NCBI RefSeq assembly: GCF_028858725.1 | Contig: NC_084789.1 | Coordinates: 37,703,548-37,767,547, forward strand | Length of the DNA: 64,000 nucleotides | Direction of reading: 5' to 3' | Origin: Colius striatus | Taxonomy: Eukaryota > Chordata > Aves > Coliiformes > Coliidae | Shown: piece by piece, positions 10,488 to 22,585 of the stretch | How positions within the stretch are numbered: the first letter of the stretch is position 1 | Layout: each line of letters starts with the position of its first letter | The notes under the pieces: model-generated | What the model saw: only the letters and a program-made list of their open reading frames with translations | Databases searched by the model: none | What the model was told of the DNA's origin: nothing | Program-made: the position numbers and the translations under genes

Positions 10488-11735
10488 TAGTGTTGCTAGA
10501 TACAATAGCAAAAAGGGATGCCCCAACCTCCTGACACCCACCATTTAGATATTTGTAAAACTTAACAAGATCTCCCCTCGGTCTCCTCTTCTCCAGACTA
10601 AACAGCCCCAGTTCCCGCAGCCTTTCCTCATATGAAAGATGTTCCAGTCCCCTGATCATCTTGCTGGCCCTGCGCTGGACTCTCTCCAGCACTTCCCTGT
10701 CCCTCTTGAGCTGAGAAGCCCAGAACTGGACACAGGACTCCAGATGAGGCTTCACCAGGGTAGAATAGAGGGGAAGAAGAACCTCCCTTGACCTCCTGGC
10801 CACACTCTTCTTGATGCATCCCAGGATGCCATTGGCCTTCTTGGCCACCAGGGCACATGTTTAGCTTATTATCAATCAGGACTCCCAGGTGTCTCTCTGC
10901 AGAGCTGCTCTTCAGCAGTTGGACCCCCAGCCTGTACTGGTGCATGGGGTTCCTTCCCAGATGCAGGACTCTGCACTTGTCCTTGTTGAACCTCATGAGC
11001 TTCCTCTCTGTCCAGCTCTCAAGCCAGTCAAGATCCCGCTGAATGGCAGCACAGCCTCTGGGGAATCAGCCAGTCCTCCCAGTTTGGTGTCATCAGCGAA
11101 CTTGCTGAGGGTACCCTCAGTCCCCTCATTCAGGTCACCAATAAAGATGTTGAACAAGACTGGCCTCAGAACCAATCCCCGTGGAACTCCACTGGCCACA
11201 GGCCTCCAACTCGATTCTGTGCCATTGATCACCACCCTCTGGGCTCTGTCATTCAGCCAGCTCCCCATTCACCTCACTGTCCACTCATCCAAGCCACGCT
11301 GCCTGAGCTTTCTGATGAGGATGTTATGGGAGACAGTGTCAAAAGCCTTGCTCAAGTCAAGGTAGATGACATCCGCTGCTCTCCCCTCATCTAGCCAGCC
11401 GCTTATGCACTCAAAGAAGGCTCTCAGGTTGGTCAAACAGGATTTCCCCTTGGTGAAGCCATGTTGACTCCTCCTGATAACCATCTTTTCCTTCATATGT
11501 TTAGTGACAACATTCAGGATGAGTCGTTCCATCACCTTTCCAGGGACGGAGGTGAGGCTGACCGGCCTGTAGTTTCCTGGGTCGTCCTTCCTGCCTTTTT
11601 TGAAGGCTGGAGTGACACTGGCCTTTCTCCAGTCCTCAGGCACCTCGCCTGTCCTCCATGATTGTTCAAAAATGATGGAGAGAGGCTTAGCAATCACATC
11701 AGCCAGCTCCCTCAGCACTCTAGGATGCTAATGAT
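10488..11735 (-). mobile_element. CR1 LINE fragment with broken RT
   Basis: Minus-strand CR1 RT in several frames: 11718-11269 ('[16 protein letters not shown]'), 11268-10993 (with 'SKFADD') and 10848-10417. Frameshifts separate them. The high-coordinate end meets class I ERV integrase sequence at about 11735. Confidence 0.88.
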
Positions 11736-11746
11736 TAAAATGGCTG

Positions 11747-12720
11747 AAGAAAAACATAAAGAAACACATTGGGGAGTTGAGGTCTTGATTGATAGCCTCA
11801 GAAAACAAGTTCTTGGTGCCAGAATGACCAAAATAGTCACGGCTATAACTGAAAAAATGTACTATTTGCTTGAGAAATAATCCCAGTAAGAAAAAACATC
11901 CTCCCCCAGGTGTAACAAAAAGAGGAAGTACACCAGGTGATTACCAACAAGTAGATTTTTTCAGAATTGCCTAGGTAGAACTGCTACAAGTGCTTGCTAG
12001 TAAAGACAGATACCTTTTCAGGGTCACCAGAAGCCTTTCCCTGTCACACCAACAAAGCAAGAGAAGTTGTTAAATGTTTATTAAAAGAGATAATACCAAG
12101 ATTCTGGGTCCCAATGGGAATGTCTTCAGACAGAGGTCCCCATTTTATAGCAGAAATCCTCCAAGAAACAAATTTTAGGTAACAAATGGGACCTACACAC
12201 TCCTTGGAGGCCTCAACCAAGTGGAAGGGTAGAAAGAAGGAATCACACTCTTAAAACACAGATAAGTAAAATCTGTCAGGAGACTTCACTGAAGTGGTCT
12301 CAGACACTCCCTTTAGCACTCCTAAGGATTCAGATTCAACCCAGGTCAAATAAGAAAAATCAGTCCTTCTGAGGTGGTATATGGAAAACCTTACCAAGTA
12401 GCTGTGCTCCCTGAGGACATTTCTGTAAAAAGGGAAACAGAACTGAAACAGTATTTGATTTCTTTAGGAAAAACTATCACTGCTTTTCAAAGGCACAGTA
12501 CTCTGACTGAACCTATCACCACAGACACTCCCATCCACCCTTTCTAACCAGGAGACTGGGTCTATTTCAAGACCTGGAACAATGAGCCTCTGACAGAAAA
12601 ATGGAAGGGACCTTTCCAGATCCTGTTCACAACATACACGGTGGTAAAACTGAAAGGCAGAACTCCGTGGATTCGCTACAGCAGGATCAAGCCATCTTGC
12701 CCTCCAGAATGGACAGTCCA
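11747..12720 (+). pseudogene. pol: ERV integrase remnant
   Basis: Pieces of a class I integrase in several frames. An N-terminal stretch (11662-11880 frame) is followed by a core piece at 11994-12180 with 'TDTFSGSPEAFPCHTNKARE' and 'SSDRGPHFIAEI'. A C-terminal domain follows near 12535-12710 with the pattern 'GDW...KTW...WKGP'. Integrase joins viral DNA to the host genome through its D,D-35-E core. At least three stops or frameshifts make this copy inactive. Confidence 0.78.
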
Positions 12721-14190
12721 ATCAAGCAGACCACTGTGTCCAAAACTAATGTGGGAACATTAATGATCTGGATTCTGGTATCGTTGGTACTAGTAGGACA
12801 GGCCCAAATAGAAATGAGCAGTGAAAACTTGATCTTGAAACCGGTATAAGGGTTTGGAAAAAATGCATAATTTGACTAGTATAACTGCTTGCATCCTGAT
12901 TCCTAATTCTGCAGGTCAACCTATTCCCTGGGGCCTCATACTAGTCAGCCTATCCTTAATTCAAGAATGGGATGAAATCACAGAAACATTTAAAAGGGTA
13001 AACATTTCATATTATCTTGATGATCAGGATAAGCGTAAACAACAGGGTAACTATGTTTTGCAGGATGCTACACTGTGGAGACCGGGAGAAAATAGTGTTT
13101 GGTAAAGGGTCAAGACCAAATTGCCCACCTGAATCAAAAGCGTTAAATGAAGATTCCTTACGTTTTGCTTCAGCAGCCTCAGGAGGGCAGGTGACAGGAC
13201 TACCAGAGCTATGAGTTACCCAGAATCACATTGAAAATGTAACAACTGCCCCCAAACACTCAAATCTCAGAAGAAAGTTTAGGACATGGACTAAGCCATT
13301 AGAGGGCTGCTGGGAATCCATTGGGAAAAACAGATGTGGTATAAATTGGAGTACGAAACCATTCCACAACATTAGCAAGGCAAATTGAAGATGTCCAACA
13401 ATAATCAAGACCAGTAATATATCAGTCCTGAATTTCACATTGTCCCTATTAAACAGTTGCAAACAATCAAATTCTACTTTCAACTGAAAACAGGAAGTTT
13501 CATCACCAGGGTATTCAGTATGGGTAACTTCAGACAGGAATTGGACTACTCGTCTGTGCTGAAGTTTGGTGACCAAACAGGTAACTTCAGGATTTTTGGC
13601 TCTTTGGCCTACATAGAAAAAGAGTCCTGTCAAACCAAAATATTGGGACAGGATTAAAGGGGATACAAGTGAAGATCCATGGACTGGACCATTGACAGCA
13701 GTAGAATTCAGATGGGGACTTCAAAGTTTCTTGCTACCGGGCCTAATGGCCTTGGAAAATAGAATATTAATAGAAAATCTGACATGGAAAGTAGAGACCC
13801 TCTCAAAAGCTACAGAAAAAAAGATTCCAAATTATTAATAGACAAGTTCAGGTCAACACATAAATGACTTTGCAGATTAGACTGGCTTTAGACCTACTCT
13901 TGGTCAAAGAACAGGGAGTGTGTTGCATTCACATTCCAAACATAACCGAAAATTTCCAAAAAAAAAAAAAAAAGGATGAAATGAAGAGGGTAGCAGAAGA
14001 TAGTAAACCAGTCAGGAATACAGCTGAAAATAATTGGTTAAATCAAATTCTTCAAAGAATGGTCAGTACAGGGGTGGTTAGCCACACTGCTTGAAGGCTT
14101 AATCCTCCTTGTTGTTGTTATCCTCATTATAATCACAAGCATGGGATGCATCAAGAAAACAATTGAAAAGAGTATATGGAAGTAGTTGGA
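12705..14190 (+). pseudogene. env: Class I ERV env remnant
   Basis: A signal-peptide-like hydrophobic run (12760-12805, 'LMIWILVSLVLVG') follows the integrase end with overlap, as is usual for env. Surface-subunit pieces run to about 13750. The transmembrane subunit is represented at 13864-14094 by an immunosuppressive-domain-like stretch ('LALDLLLVKEQGVC') and near 14090-14170 by the membrane span, out of frame. Many stops. The part right of 13527 also exists inverted in the other palindrome arm. Confidence 0.72.
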
Positions 14191-14218
14191 ATTAATAACT
14201 ACTTCCCAAGGAGGAGAA

Positions 14219-14657
14219 TGATGCCAGACTTCAGAGATTTCTCTTTCTTTTTTTTTAACCTAAATCCCTATCCTCACTTGCTATTTTATACAAGCATGAT
14301 TTGAGTTGAAATTGCAAGCAAAGAGTTAGAAGTGCTTAAAAGCACCAGTACTTGCTTCTCTGTTGTGCAGACACCTGGAGCCAGAGGCCTTGGGAATCAG
14401 CCTGAGAAGAGGCTGAGGGAGGGAGCCTGATGACAGCAGCCAGTTAGGTTTTGGCTACAGGTTTTGGGACTGAGCAGAAAAACAACTTCAAAACAGTTCC
14501 AGCAAGGCCACAGTGTTCAAGATAATTGCTTAATTTCTTAATTTCTCTGTAATGTATATAAGAAGTGTTTTTTCATTTTTTGGTGTGCACGTTAGGTGGA
14601 ACGATCCCCCGTGCACCCAGCGCTGCAATAAAGAAATGCCTACTTCTTAATGCTACA
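14219..14657 (+). repeat. 3' LTR of the class I ERV (left palindrome arm)
   Basis: 439-bp LTR, TGATGCCAG...TGCTACA, preceded by a purine tract 'aaggaggagaa'. It has a TATA-like 'gtatataag' near 14555 and an 'aataaa' at about 14627. Identical-looking inverted copy at 22119-22557. Related minus-strand LTRs lie at 41363 and 61842 (shared 'gtgctgga...gggggat' region). Confidence 0.8.
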
Positions 14658-14679
14658 TTGGCGGTAAGGAGTTTGTTTC

Positions 14680-15430
14680 CCAATTTCAGTGACAGAGTGG
14701 CTAATATGCCAGAGGGTCATACTAGCATCCGGATGGACCTCAACTGGCTGGGGAAACAGGCTGACAGGAACCTCATGCAGTTCAACAAGGGGAAGTGCAA
14801 AATCCTGCACCTGGAGGAGAATAAACCCCTGGAGAAGAATAACCCTGGGCATCAGTACACCTGCTGGGGGCTTACCAACTGAAAAGCAGCTTTGCAGAAA
14901 AGGACATGGAGGTCCTGGCAGACACCAAGTTGAACATGAGCCAGTAAAGTGCCCTTGCCGCAAAGAAGGCTAACAGTATCCCGGGCTGCATTAGGAGGAG
15001 TGTTGCCAGCAGGTCGGGGAAGGTGATCTTTCCTCTTTACTCAGCACTGGTGTGACCACATGTGTAGTCCTGTGCCCAATTTTGGGCTCCCCAGTACAGG
15101 AGAGACCCCCATGCTGGCAAGTCCAGGAAAGGGCCACAAAGATGATCAAGGGACTGGAGCATCTCTCCTATGAGGAAATGCTGAGAGAGCTGGGACCATT
15201 TAGCCAAGAGAAGGCTTGGGGAGAATCTCATCAACATATATAAATACCTGAAGGGAGGGTACAAAGATGACAGAGAGAGGCTCTCTTCAGTCATGCCCAG
15301 TGACAGGACAAGATGCAATGGGTGCTATCTGAAACACAGGAGGTTCTATCTGAACATAAGGAAACACTTTTTTTACTGTGAAGGCAACTGAGCACTGGAC
15401 ACAGGTTGCCCAGAGAGGCTGTGGAGTCCA
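14680..15430 (+). mobile_element. Old CR1 fragment (left arm)
   Basis: Diverged CR1 RT C-terminus ('NLMQFNKGKCKILHL' in one frame, '[19 protein letters not shown]' in another). Mirrored at 21346-22096. Confidence 0.8.
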
Positions 15431-17990
15431 AACATGACAATAGTATTTCCCCTCAGTCTTCAATGCAACACAAATGTATTCTTTGGCACAGAGTGTACGG
15501 CCTTCAACAATTATTGTAAAACTATGCACTTCCAGAAAAAACAACAACATTGTTTTCTTAGTAGCTACTGAAATAAACAAATGCTGTAGAACTCTGGTCT
15601 TGCTACCTCTCTGACAGACTCACCTGAAGAAGCTAATAATTTCACACTACATTGAGACAAAACATTTTTTACTTTCACTCAAATCACATTTATTTAATAT
15701 TTCTCTACCCAGCTATCTATCTTCAACTGTTTTTTCTCACTAATACATTGCCTCAACAGATACCAAGAGTGACTGTAAGAATACATCTACTGTGGGTAGG
15801 ATTTTCGTTTCCACAAGACAGTATTTTGACAACCTATTCCATCTTCTAAGGTTAATATCTTTTGATTTCAACCAATTTCCATTTCAAACTGATAATCACT
15901 GCTTAAAGAAACGCCATATAAAAATATGAATTGTGTTGGAATATACTGGAACTGTTTCTATCATCTTAATGCAATGCTAAGATATTTCTTGTCAACTTTA
16001 AGATTTTTATTCAAATACATAAGCAACTAAACTACTTCACATATCACTGATCTACTACTAAATTAAGTATCATACATTTTGTGGGCACTTCCGCAACACC
16101 ACTTCAGACTAACATCAACCTCTGGCAGTGAGCTTTGCAGATGGGGTAGAAAATGCAGAGAAAGAGACCAACAAACACACAGAATCGTCCACTCTATTCC
16201 CTAGCATCCTGTGCCTCCCATCTACCACTAAGCTACAGCATAAACATGCTACTTCTGTACTCAAATGAAAAAGCACACACTGAACAATCATTAAGTCAGT
16301 CTCCTCACTCAGTATTGTGGATCTAGCATTGCCTTACACACTATTTGCATGCTCCTTGCACACCAAGGACAGAACTTGGAACAGAGGTAGGACATGTGAT
16401 GATTGGTTAACATGTCCAGATAGTGCTTCTGCAACTCAGTAGTTAAAGAGGACAGCCCAATCAGGGAACTCCAAATTCTCCAAGCCCATCAGTTAGTCTG
16501 TGTCATTCATCCTAATTACTGGAATTACTGAATTACTGGATGTGTTGTTGTAACAATACAGATAAGTGTACTACTGATCTGTATTTATTACTGTACCTAT
16601 ATTTATCAATAGCTTGTTTATCGCTAAAGTTGTTGGTCTGGCATCTGTTACTGTATCCTGAACCTATAATTTGGCAATGCCACCTTAGTTAGGCCCTTAC
16701 AAGGATCAAAGATAAATGTCAATCATACTTTGGGGTTTTGAGTATTTTTAGTTAAAAGAATCTGTTACATATTGACAATCTCCTCCCACTGATAGAAAAT
16801 TAAAGAAATCACATTAAAATGTATTCTCATTTTCCTGAGGTACTTGGAAAAGAGAAGAGAAAGTTAAGCCTATTAATAATATTAAGGTGACAGATCTTTG
16901 TTCTGGTAGCAAATCAGGAGTTCAATTTGATAGAAGCAGATGGTATGACTACAAAGAAAGGATGCTTCCAAAAGAAAACATCAGGACTGGAAGGATACAA
17001 CTTACTATCAACATATGGCCAATTTAAATGACTTAACCAAGAACAGTAAAAAAACTGACTTTTCATTAAAACAGGGGCATGAAAGAGAAAGAGGTTTCCA
17101 ATTATTTTTAATTAGCCAACAACTTTTAAATTAAAAAAGAGTCACAAAAAGGATAAGTTACAAAGAAAAAACAGTTAAGCAGATGGAGGTATACGTTTCT
17201 GAATAATTTTTTTTAATATAAAAGTATCTAGCGGTAAAATAGATTTTAAAGTCTCTTGCAAGAGCAAATACTCAACTATGCAGTTATGCAAAGGCTTTAA
17301 TATCCCTTTTGTCTTAATAAGGTAAGCAGCCTCATCGACCAATACAGAAAATTAAGGCCTTTGCAGTCTTCCCCCTAGAACATGCTTTTTGTCAGAAATT
17401 TTATATCCTCTTTTATGAAAGTTAACCTTCATGCTATCATATAAATTAGAAAGCAATGCTCGAGAGCAAGATCCACTTACATTTGTGAAAGTAGTAACAA
17501 TTACTTAGTATCAAATCCTTGATGAACGATTATGTATTACCCCTCTTTCTTAAAAAGTTACCAGAAAAAAAAAAAAACCACACCCAAAACAAACCCCAAA
17601 CAAACAAAAAAACCTAACAACCCTGCTTTCTGAGAAACATTACCGGTTCTAACAGAAAAAGCAGTCTGATCTTTCAGAGAGAAAACCAGAAGAACAAAAT
17701 TCTGTATCTCTCTGACTTAATACACAACATCGAAGAAGTAACTTCACCTTTATGTGCTTGTTTTCCTCCACAGCCTTTATCTATACTACCTGATTATATT
17801 GTTAGCTCTTGTTGGAGGCGTACAAATTCCAACACTATTCAAACACTGTCTTCACAAAACAGTCTTATTCTTTATTAACTTCCACAAAAAAAAAAGTCAA
17901 GAATTTAAAAGAGGGAAGGTTTAGTAGAAAGCCTGTCAAAGTTAGAGATACTAATTTATTTTTTAAAATAATTTAATATTACAGTTTACG
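15431..17990 (-). other. RASA1: RASA1 intron 1 sequence (left arm)
   Basis: No exon, RNA gene or recognisable repeat. It lies directly downstream of the exon-1 splice donor on the minus strand, hence intron 1. The mirror copy is 18786-21345. Confidence 0.7.
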
Positions 17991-18005
17991 CGCGGAAGCG
18001 CTGCT

Positions 18006-18011
18006 ACTCAC
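18006..18011 (-). other. RASA1: RASA1 exon 1 splice donor
   Basis: GTGAGT on the minus strand, directly after the CA of the final Gln codon. The inverted copy of this donor on the plus strand is at 18765-18770. Confidence 0.85.
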
Positions 18012-18484
18012 TGGTTAGTGGGGGGAGCGTTGAGCGGGATGGCCACCTCCTCCTCTTCATACTCCGGCCCATCCAACGAGTCGCTTTCGTCCACGGTCCC
18101 CAGCCCCCCCGCCAAAGAAAGTGGTGGTGGTGGCGGCGGCTGATGAAAGGCGGCAGTGGTGAAATCGCGTGAGGGCGGCACCCCCCGGGACACCTCCAGG
18201 CCTTGGCCCGTTACTGTCACGGAGACGCCACCATCTCCGGACACCAGAAGGGCAGGCCCCGAGCCTAGTGCCAGGAGTCCCAGCGCCGAGCACAAAGCCG
18301 GGCCGCCAGCTCCCGGCCTGTCCCTACCGGAGACCACTCGGAAGGGACTCTGCGACCCTAGCTCCTTGCTCCGACATAAAATAGAGTACTGCTCTAAGTC
18401 AGCTCCACCAACGGCGCCTATCATCCCAGCGGAGACCACCATGCCACCATCCTCAGCCTCAGTCGCAGCCCCAGCCGCCATCAT
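18012..18484 (-). CDS. RASA1: RASA1 exon 1 (Ras GTPase-activating protein 1, p120-RasGAP), gametologue
   Basis: RASA1 switches off Ras by stimulating its GTPase; the protein carries SH2-SH3-SH2-PH-C2-GAP domains, all encoded downstream of this exon. The exon encodes the disordered N-terminus. It opens with tandem ATGs (18484 and 18481) giving MMAAG, like the family's MMAAE start, and ends with 'GGLGTVDESDSLDGPEYEEE' then 'EVAIPLNAPPTNQ', the conserved lead-in to the first SH2 domain. The middle (about residues 15-115, including a run of seven prolines) is low-complexity and diverged from mammals. The exon ends at 18012 with CA|GTGAGT, a consensus donor splitting the Gln codon (phase 2). The frame also runs upstream to 18514, but the MMAA start fits the family. 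Exon 2 is not in the window. Open throughout, so possibly functional. It lies in the palindrome spacer, with its last 33 bases inside the left arm. Confidence 0.9.
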
Positions 18485-18600
18485 GATGAGTCTCACCTCC
18501 CTCTTCCGCCTCACTTCCTTCTTCCGCCCCGCCGAGGCCCGACTGTGTGCCTCGGTGTTTGAGGCGCTGCCATGAAAGAAGACTCCTGGCAGTAGGCTCG
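18485..18600 (-). promoter_or_regulatory. RASA1: Probable RASA1 5' UTR / core promoter
   Basis: GC-rich sequence between the start codons and the minisatellite. It has no TATA box, as is common for CpG-type promoters. The transcription start cannot be placed from sequence alone. Confidence 0.5.
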
Positions 18601-18731
18601 GGAGGGGGGCGGAGGCGGGGGCGGAGGCGGGGGCGGAGGCGGGGGCGGAGGCGGGGGCGGAGGCGGGGGCGGAGGCGGGGGCGGAGGCGGGGGCGGGGGC
18701 GGAGGCGGGGGCGGAGGCGGAGGCGGAGGCG
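18601..18731. repeat. GC minisatellite, 12-bp unit, in the RASA1 promoter
   Basis: About ten near-perfect units of GGCGGGGGCGGA with shorter variants at the right end. Each unit contains a GC box (GGGGCGG), and the G-rich strand could form quadruplexes. It ends at the palindrome spacer/right-arm junction (18731/18732). Confidence 0.92.
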
Positions 18732-18764
18732 GGCCATCCCGCTCAACGCTCCCCCCACTAACCA
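18732..18764 (+). pseudogene. RASA1: Duplicated 3' end of RASA1 exon 1
   Basis: Encodes '...AIPLNAPPTN' plus the first two bases of the Gln codon, followed by GTGAGT at 18765-18770. It reads on from the minisatellite as an open frame from 18547 (Gly-Arg repeats then the RASA1 tail). It is a partial exon; whether it is ever transcribed is unknown. Confidence 0.85.
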
Positions 18765-18785
18765 GTGAGTAGCAGCGCTTCCGCG

Positions 18786-21345
18786 CGTAAACTGTAATAT
18801 TAAATTATTTTAAAAAATAAATTAGTATCTCTAACTTTGACAGGCTTTCTACTAAACCTTCCCTCTTTTAAATTCTTGACTTTTTTTTTTGTGGAAGTTA
18901 ATAAAGAATAAGACTGTTTTGTGAAGACAGTGTTTGAATAGTGTTGGAATTTGTACGCCTCCAACAAGAGCTAACAATATAATCAGGTAGTATAGATAAA
19001 GGCTGTGGAGGAAAACAAGCACATAAAGGTGAAGTTACTTCTTCGATGTTGTGTATTAAGTCAGAGAGATACAGAATTTTGTTCTTCTGGTTTTCTCTCT
19101 GAAAGATCAGACTGCTTTTTCTGTTAGAACCGGTAATGTTTCTCAGAAAGCAGGGTTGTTAGGTTTTTTTGTTTGTTTGGGGTTTGTTTTGGGTGTGGTT
19201 TTTTTTTTTTTCTGGTAACTTTTTAAGAAAGAGGGGTAATACATAATCGTTCATCAAGGATTTGATACTAAGTAATTGTTACTACTTTCACAAATGTAAG
19301 TGGATCTTGCTCTCGAGCATTGCTTTCTAATTTATATGATAGCATGAAGGTTAACTTTCATAAAAGAGGATATAAAATTTCTGACAAAAAGCATGTTCTA
19401 GGGGGAAGACTGCAAAGGCCTTAATTTTCTGTATTGGTCGATGAGGCTGCTTACCTTATTAAGACAAAAGGGATATTAAAGCCTTTGCATAACTGCATAG
19501 TTGAGTATTTGCTCTTGCAAGAGACTTTAAAATCTATTTTACCGCTAGATACTTTTATATTAAAAAAAATTATTCAGAAACGTATACCTCCATCTGCTTA
19601 ACTGTTTTTTCTTTGTAACTTATCCTTTTTGTGACTCTTTTTTAATTTAAAAGTTGTTGGCTAATTAAAAATAATTGGAAACCTCTTTCTCTTTCATGCC
19701 CCTGTTTTAATGAAAAGTCAGTTTTTTTACTGTTCTTGGTTAAGTCATTTAAATTGGCCATATGTTGATAGTAAGTTGTATCCTTCCAGTCCTGATGTTT
19801 TCTTTTGGAAGCATCCTTTCTTTGTAGTCATACCATCTGCTTCTATCAAATTGAACTCCTGATTTGCTACCAGAACAAAGATCTGTCACCTTAATATTAT
19901 TAATAGGCTTAACTTTCTCTTCTCTTTTCCAAGTACCTCAGGAAAATGAGAATACATTTTAATGTGATTTCTTTAATTTTCTATCAGTGGGAGGAGATTG
20001 TCAATATGTAACAGATTCTTTTAACTAAAAATACTCAAAACCCCAAAGTATGATTGACATTTATCTTTGATCCTTGTAAGGGCCTAACTAAGGTGGCATT
20101 GCCAAATTATAGGTTCAGGATACAGTAACAGATGCCAGACCAACAACTTTAGCGATAAACAAGCTATTGATAAATATAGGTACAGTAATAAATACAGATC
20201 AGTAGTACACTTATCTGTATTGTTACAACAACACATCCAGTAATTCAGTAATTCCAGTAATTAGGATGAATGACACAGACTAACTGATGGGCTTGGAGAA
20301 TTTGGAGTTCCCTGATTGGGCTGTCCTCTTTAACTACTGAGTTGCAGAAGCACTATCTGGACATGTTAACCAATCATCACATGTCCTACCTCTGTTCCAA
20401 GTTCTGTCCTTGGTGTGCAAGGAGCATGCAAATAGTGTGTAAGGCAATGCTAGATCCACAATACTGAGTGAGGAGACTGACTTAATGATTGTTCAGTGTG
20501 TGCTTTTTCATTTGAGTACAGAAGTAGCATGTTTATGCTGTAGCTTAGTGGTAGATGGGAGGCACAGGATGCTAGGGAATAGAGTGGACGATTCTGTGTG
20601 TTTGTTGGTCTCTTTCTCTGCATTTTCTACCCCATCTGCAAAGCTCACTGCCAGAGGTTGATGTTAGTCTGAAGTGGTGTTGCGGAAGTGCCCACAAAAT
20701 GTATGATACTTAATTTAGTAGTAGATCAGTGATATGTGAAGTAGTTTAGTTGCTTATGTATTTGAATAAAAATCTTAAAGTTGACAAGAAATATCTTAGC
20801 ATTGCATTAAGATGATAGAAACAGTTCCAGTATATTCCAACACAATTCATATTTTTATATGGCGTTTCTTTAAGCAGTGATTATCAGTTTGAAATGGAAA
20901 TTGGTTGAAATCAAAAGATATTAACCTTAGAAGATGGAATAGGTTGTCAAAATACTGTCTTGTGGAAACGAAAATCCTACCCACAGTAGATGTATTCTTA
21001 CAGTCACTCTTGGTATCTGTTGAGGCAATGTATTAGTGAGAAAAAACAGTTGAAGATAGATAGCTGGGTAGAGAAATATTAAATAAATGTGATTTGAGTG
21101 AAAGTAAAAAATGTTTTGTCTCAATGTAGTGTGAAATTATTAGCTTCTTCAGGTGAGTCTGTCAGAGAGGTAGCAAGACCAGAGTTCTACAGCATTTGTT
21201 TATTTCAGTAGCTACTAAGAAAACAATGTTGTTGTTTTTTCTGGAAGTGCATAGTTTTACAATAATTGTTGAAGGCCGTACACTCTGTGCCAAAGAATAC
21301 ATTTGTGTTGCATTGAAGACTGAGGGGAAATACTATTGTCATGTT
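18786..21345 (+). other. RASA1 intron 1 copy (right arm)
   Basis: Mirror of 15431-17990; no additional feature seen. Confidence 0.7.
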
Positions 21346-22096
21346 TGGACTCCACAGCCTCTCTGGGCAACCTGTGTCCAGTGCTCAGTTGCCTTCACAG
21401 TAAAAAAAGTGTTTCCTTATGTTCAGATAGAACCTCCTGTGTTTCAGATAGCACCCATTGCATCTTGTCCTGTCACTGGGCATGACTGAAGAGAGCCTCT
21501 CTCTGTCATCTTTGTACCCTCCCTTCAGGTATTTATATATGTTGATGAGATTCTCCCCAAGCCTTCTCTTGGCTAAATGGTCCCAGCTCTCTCAGCATTT
21601 CCTCATAGGAGAGATGCTCCAGTCCCTTGATCATCTTTGTGGCCCTTTCCTGGACTTGCCAGCATGGGGGTCTCTCCTGTACTGGGGAGCCCAAAATTGG
21701 GCACAGGACTACACATGTGGTCACACCAGTGCTGAGTAAAGAGGAAAGATCACCTTCCCCGACCTGCTGGCAACACTCCTCCTAATGCAGCCCGGGATAC
21801 TGTTAGCCTTCTTTGCGGCAAGGGCACTTTACTGGCTCATGTTCAACTTGGTGTCTGCCAGGACCTCCATGTCCTTTTCTGCAAAGCTGCTTTTCAGTTG
21901 GTAAGCCCCCAGCAGGTGTACTGATGCCCAGGGTTATTCTTCTCCAGGGGTTTATTCTCCTCCAGGTGCAGGATTTTGCACTTCCCCTTGTTGAACTGCA
22001 TGAGGTTCCTGTCAGCCTGTTTCCCCAGCCAGTTGAGGTCCATCCGGATGCTAGTATGACCCTCTGGCATATTAGCCACTCTGTCACTGAAATTGG
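21346..22096 (-). mobile_element. Old CR1 fragment (right arm)
   Basis: Mirror copy of 14680-15430. Confidence 0.8.
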
Positions 22097-22118
22097 GAAA
22101 CAAACTCCTTACCGCCAA

Positions 22119-22557
22119 TGTAGCATTAAGAAGTAGGCATTTCTTTATTGCAGCGCTGGGTGCACGGGGGATCGTTCCACCTAACGTGCACACCAAAAAA
22201 TGAAAAAACACTTCTTATATACATTACAGAGAAATTAAGAAATTAAGCAATTATCTTGAACACTGTGGCCTTGCTGGAACTGTTTTGAAGTTGTTTTTCT
22301 GCTCAGTCCCAAAACCTGTAGCCAAAACCTAACTGGCTGCTGTCATCAGGCTCCCTCCCTCAGCCTCTTCTCAGGCTGATTCCCAAGGCCTCTGGCTCCA
22401 GGTGTCTGCACAACAGAGAAGCAAGTACTGGTGCTTTTAAGCACTTCTAACTCTTTGCTTGCAATTTCAACTCAAATCATGCTTGTATAAAATAGCAAGT
22501 GAGGATAGGGATTTAGGTTAAAAAAAAAGAAAGAGAAATCTCTGAAGTCTGGCATCA
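22119..22557 (-). repeat. Class I ERV LTR (right arm)
   Basis: Mirror copy of 14219-14657. Confidence 0.8.
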
Positions 22558-22585
22558 TTCTCCTCCTTGGGAAGTAGTTATTAAT

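Larger units (their letters stand above)
11736..14657 (+). mobile_element. Class I (gammaretrovirus-like) ERV remnant: integrase, env, 3' LTR
   Basis: Plus-strand order integrase, env, polypurine tract, LTR. The 5' LTR, gag and most of pol are absent, and the left end abuts CR1. The portion from 13527 onward is duplicated in inverted orientation at 22119-23248 as part of the palindrome. Confidence 0.85.
13527..18044 (+). repeat. Left palindrome arm (4518 bp)
   Basis: Reverse complement of 18732-23248. Coordinates of paired positions sum to 36776 over the inner part and 36775 beyond a homopolymer (16 A at 13957-13973, 15 T at 22803-22817). Several open frames translate identically in both arms (for example 15652-15849 with 20927-21124). 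The inner boundary is GGCC at 18041-18044 and the outer boundary is after ACTTCAGACAGG read inward from 13527. The ERV env continues uninterrupted outside this arm, marking it as the ancestral copy. Confidence 0.95.

Noticed and set aside
1..18011. RASA1 exon 2 (first SH2 domain)
   Set aside because: Looked for the SH2 start expected after exon 1 on the minus strand; none recognised. It probably lies beyond the window.
18547..18768. Arg/Gly-rich 73-aa ORF as an independent gene
   Set aside because: It is mostly translated minisatellite plus the duplicated RASA1 exon tail. I report it as structure, not as a gene.
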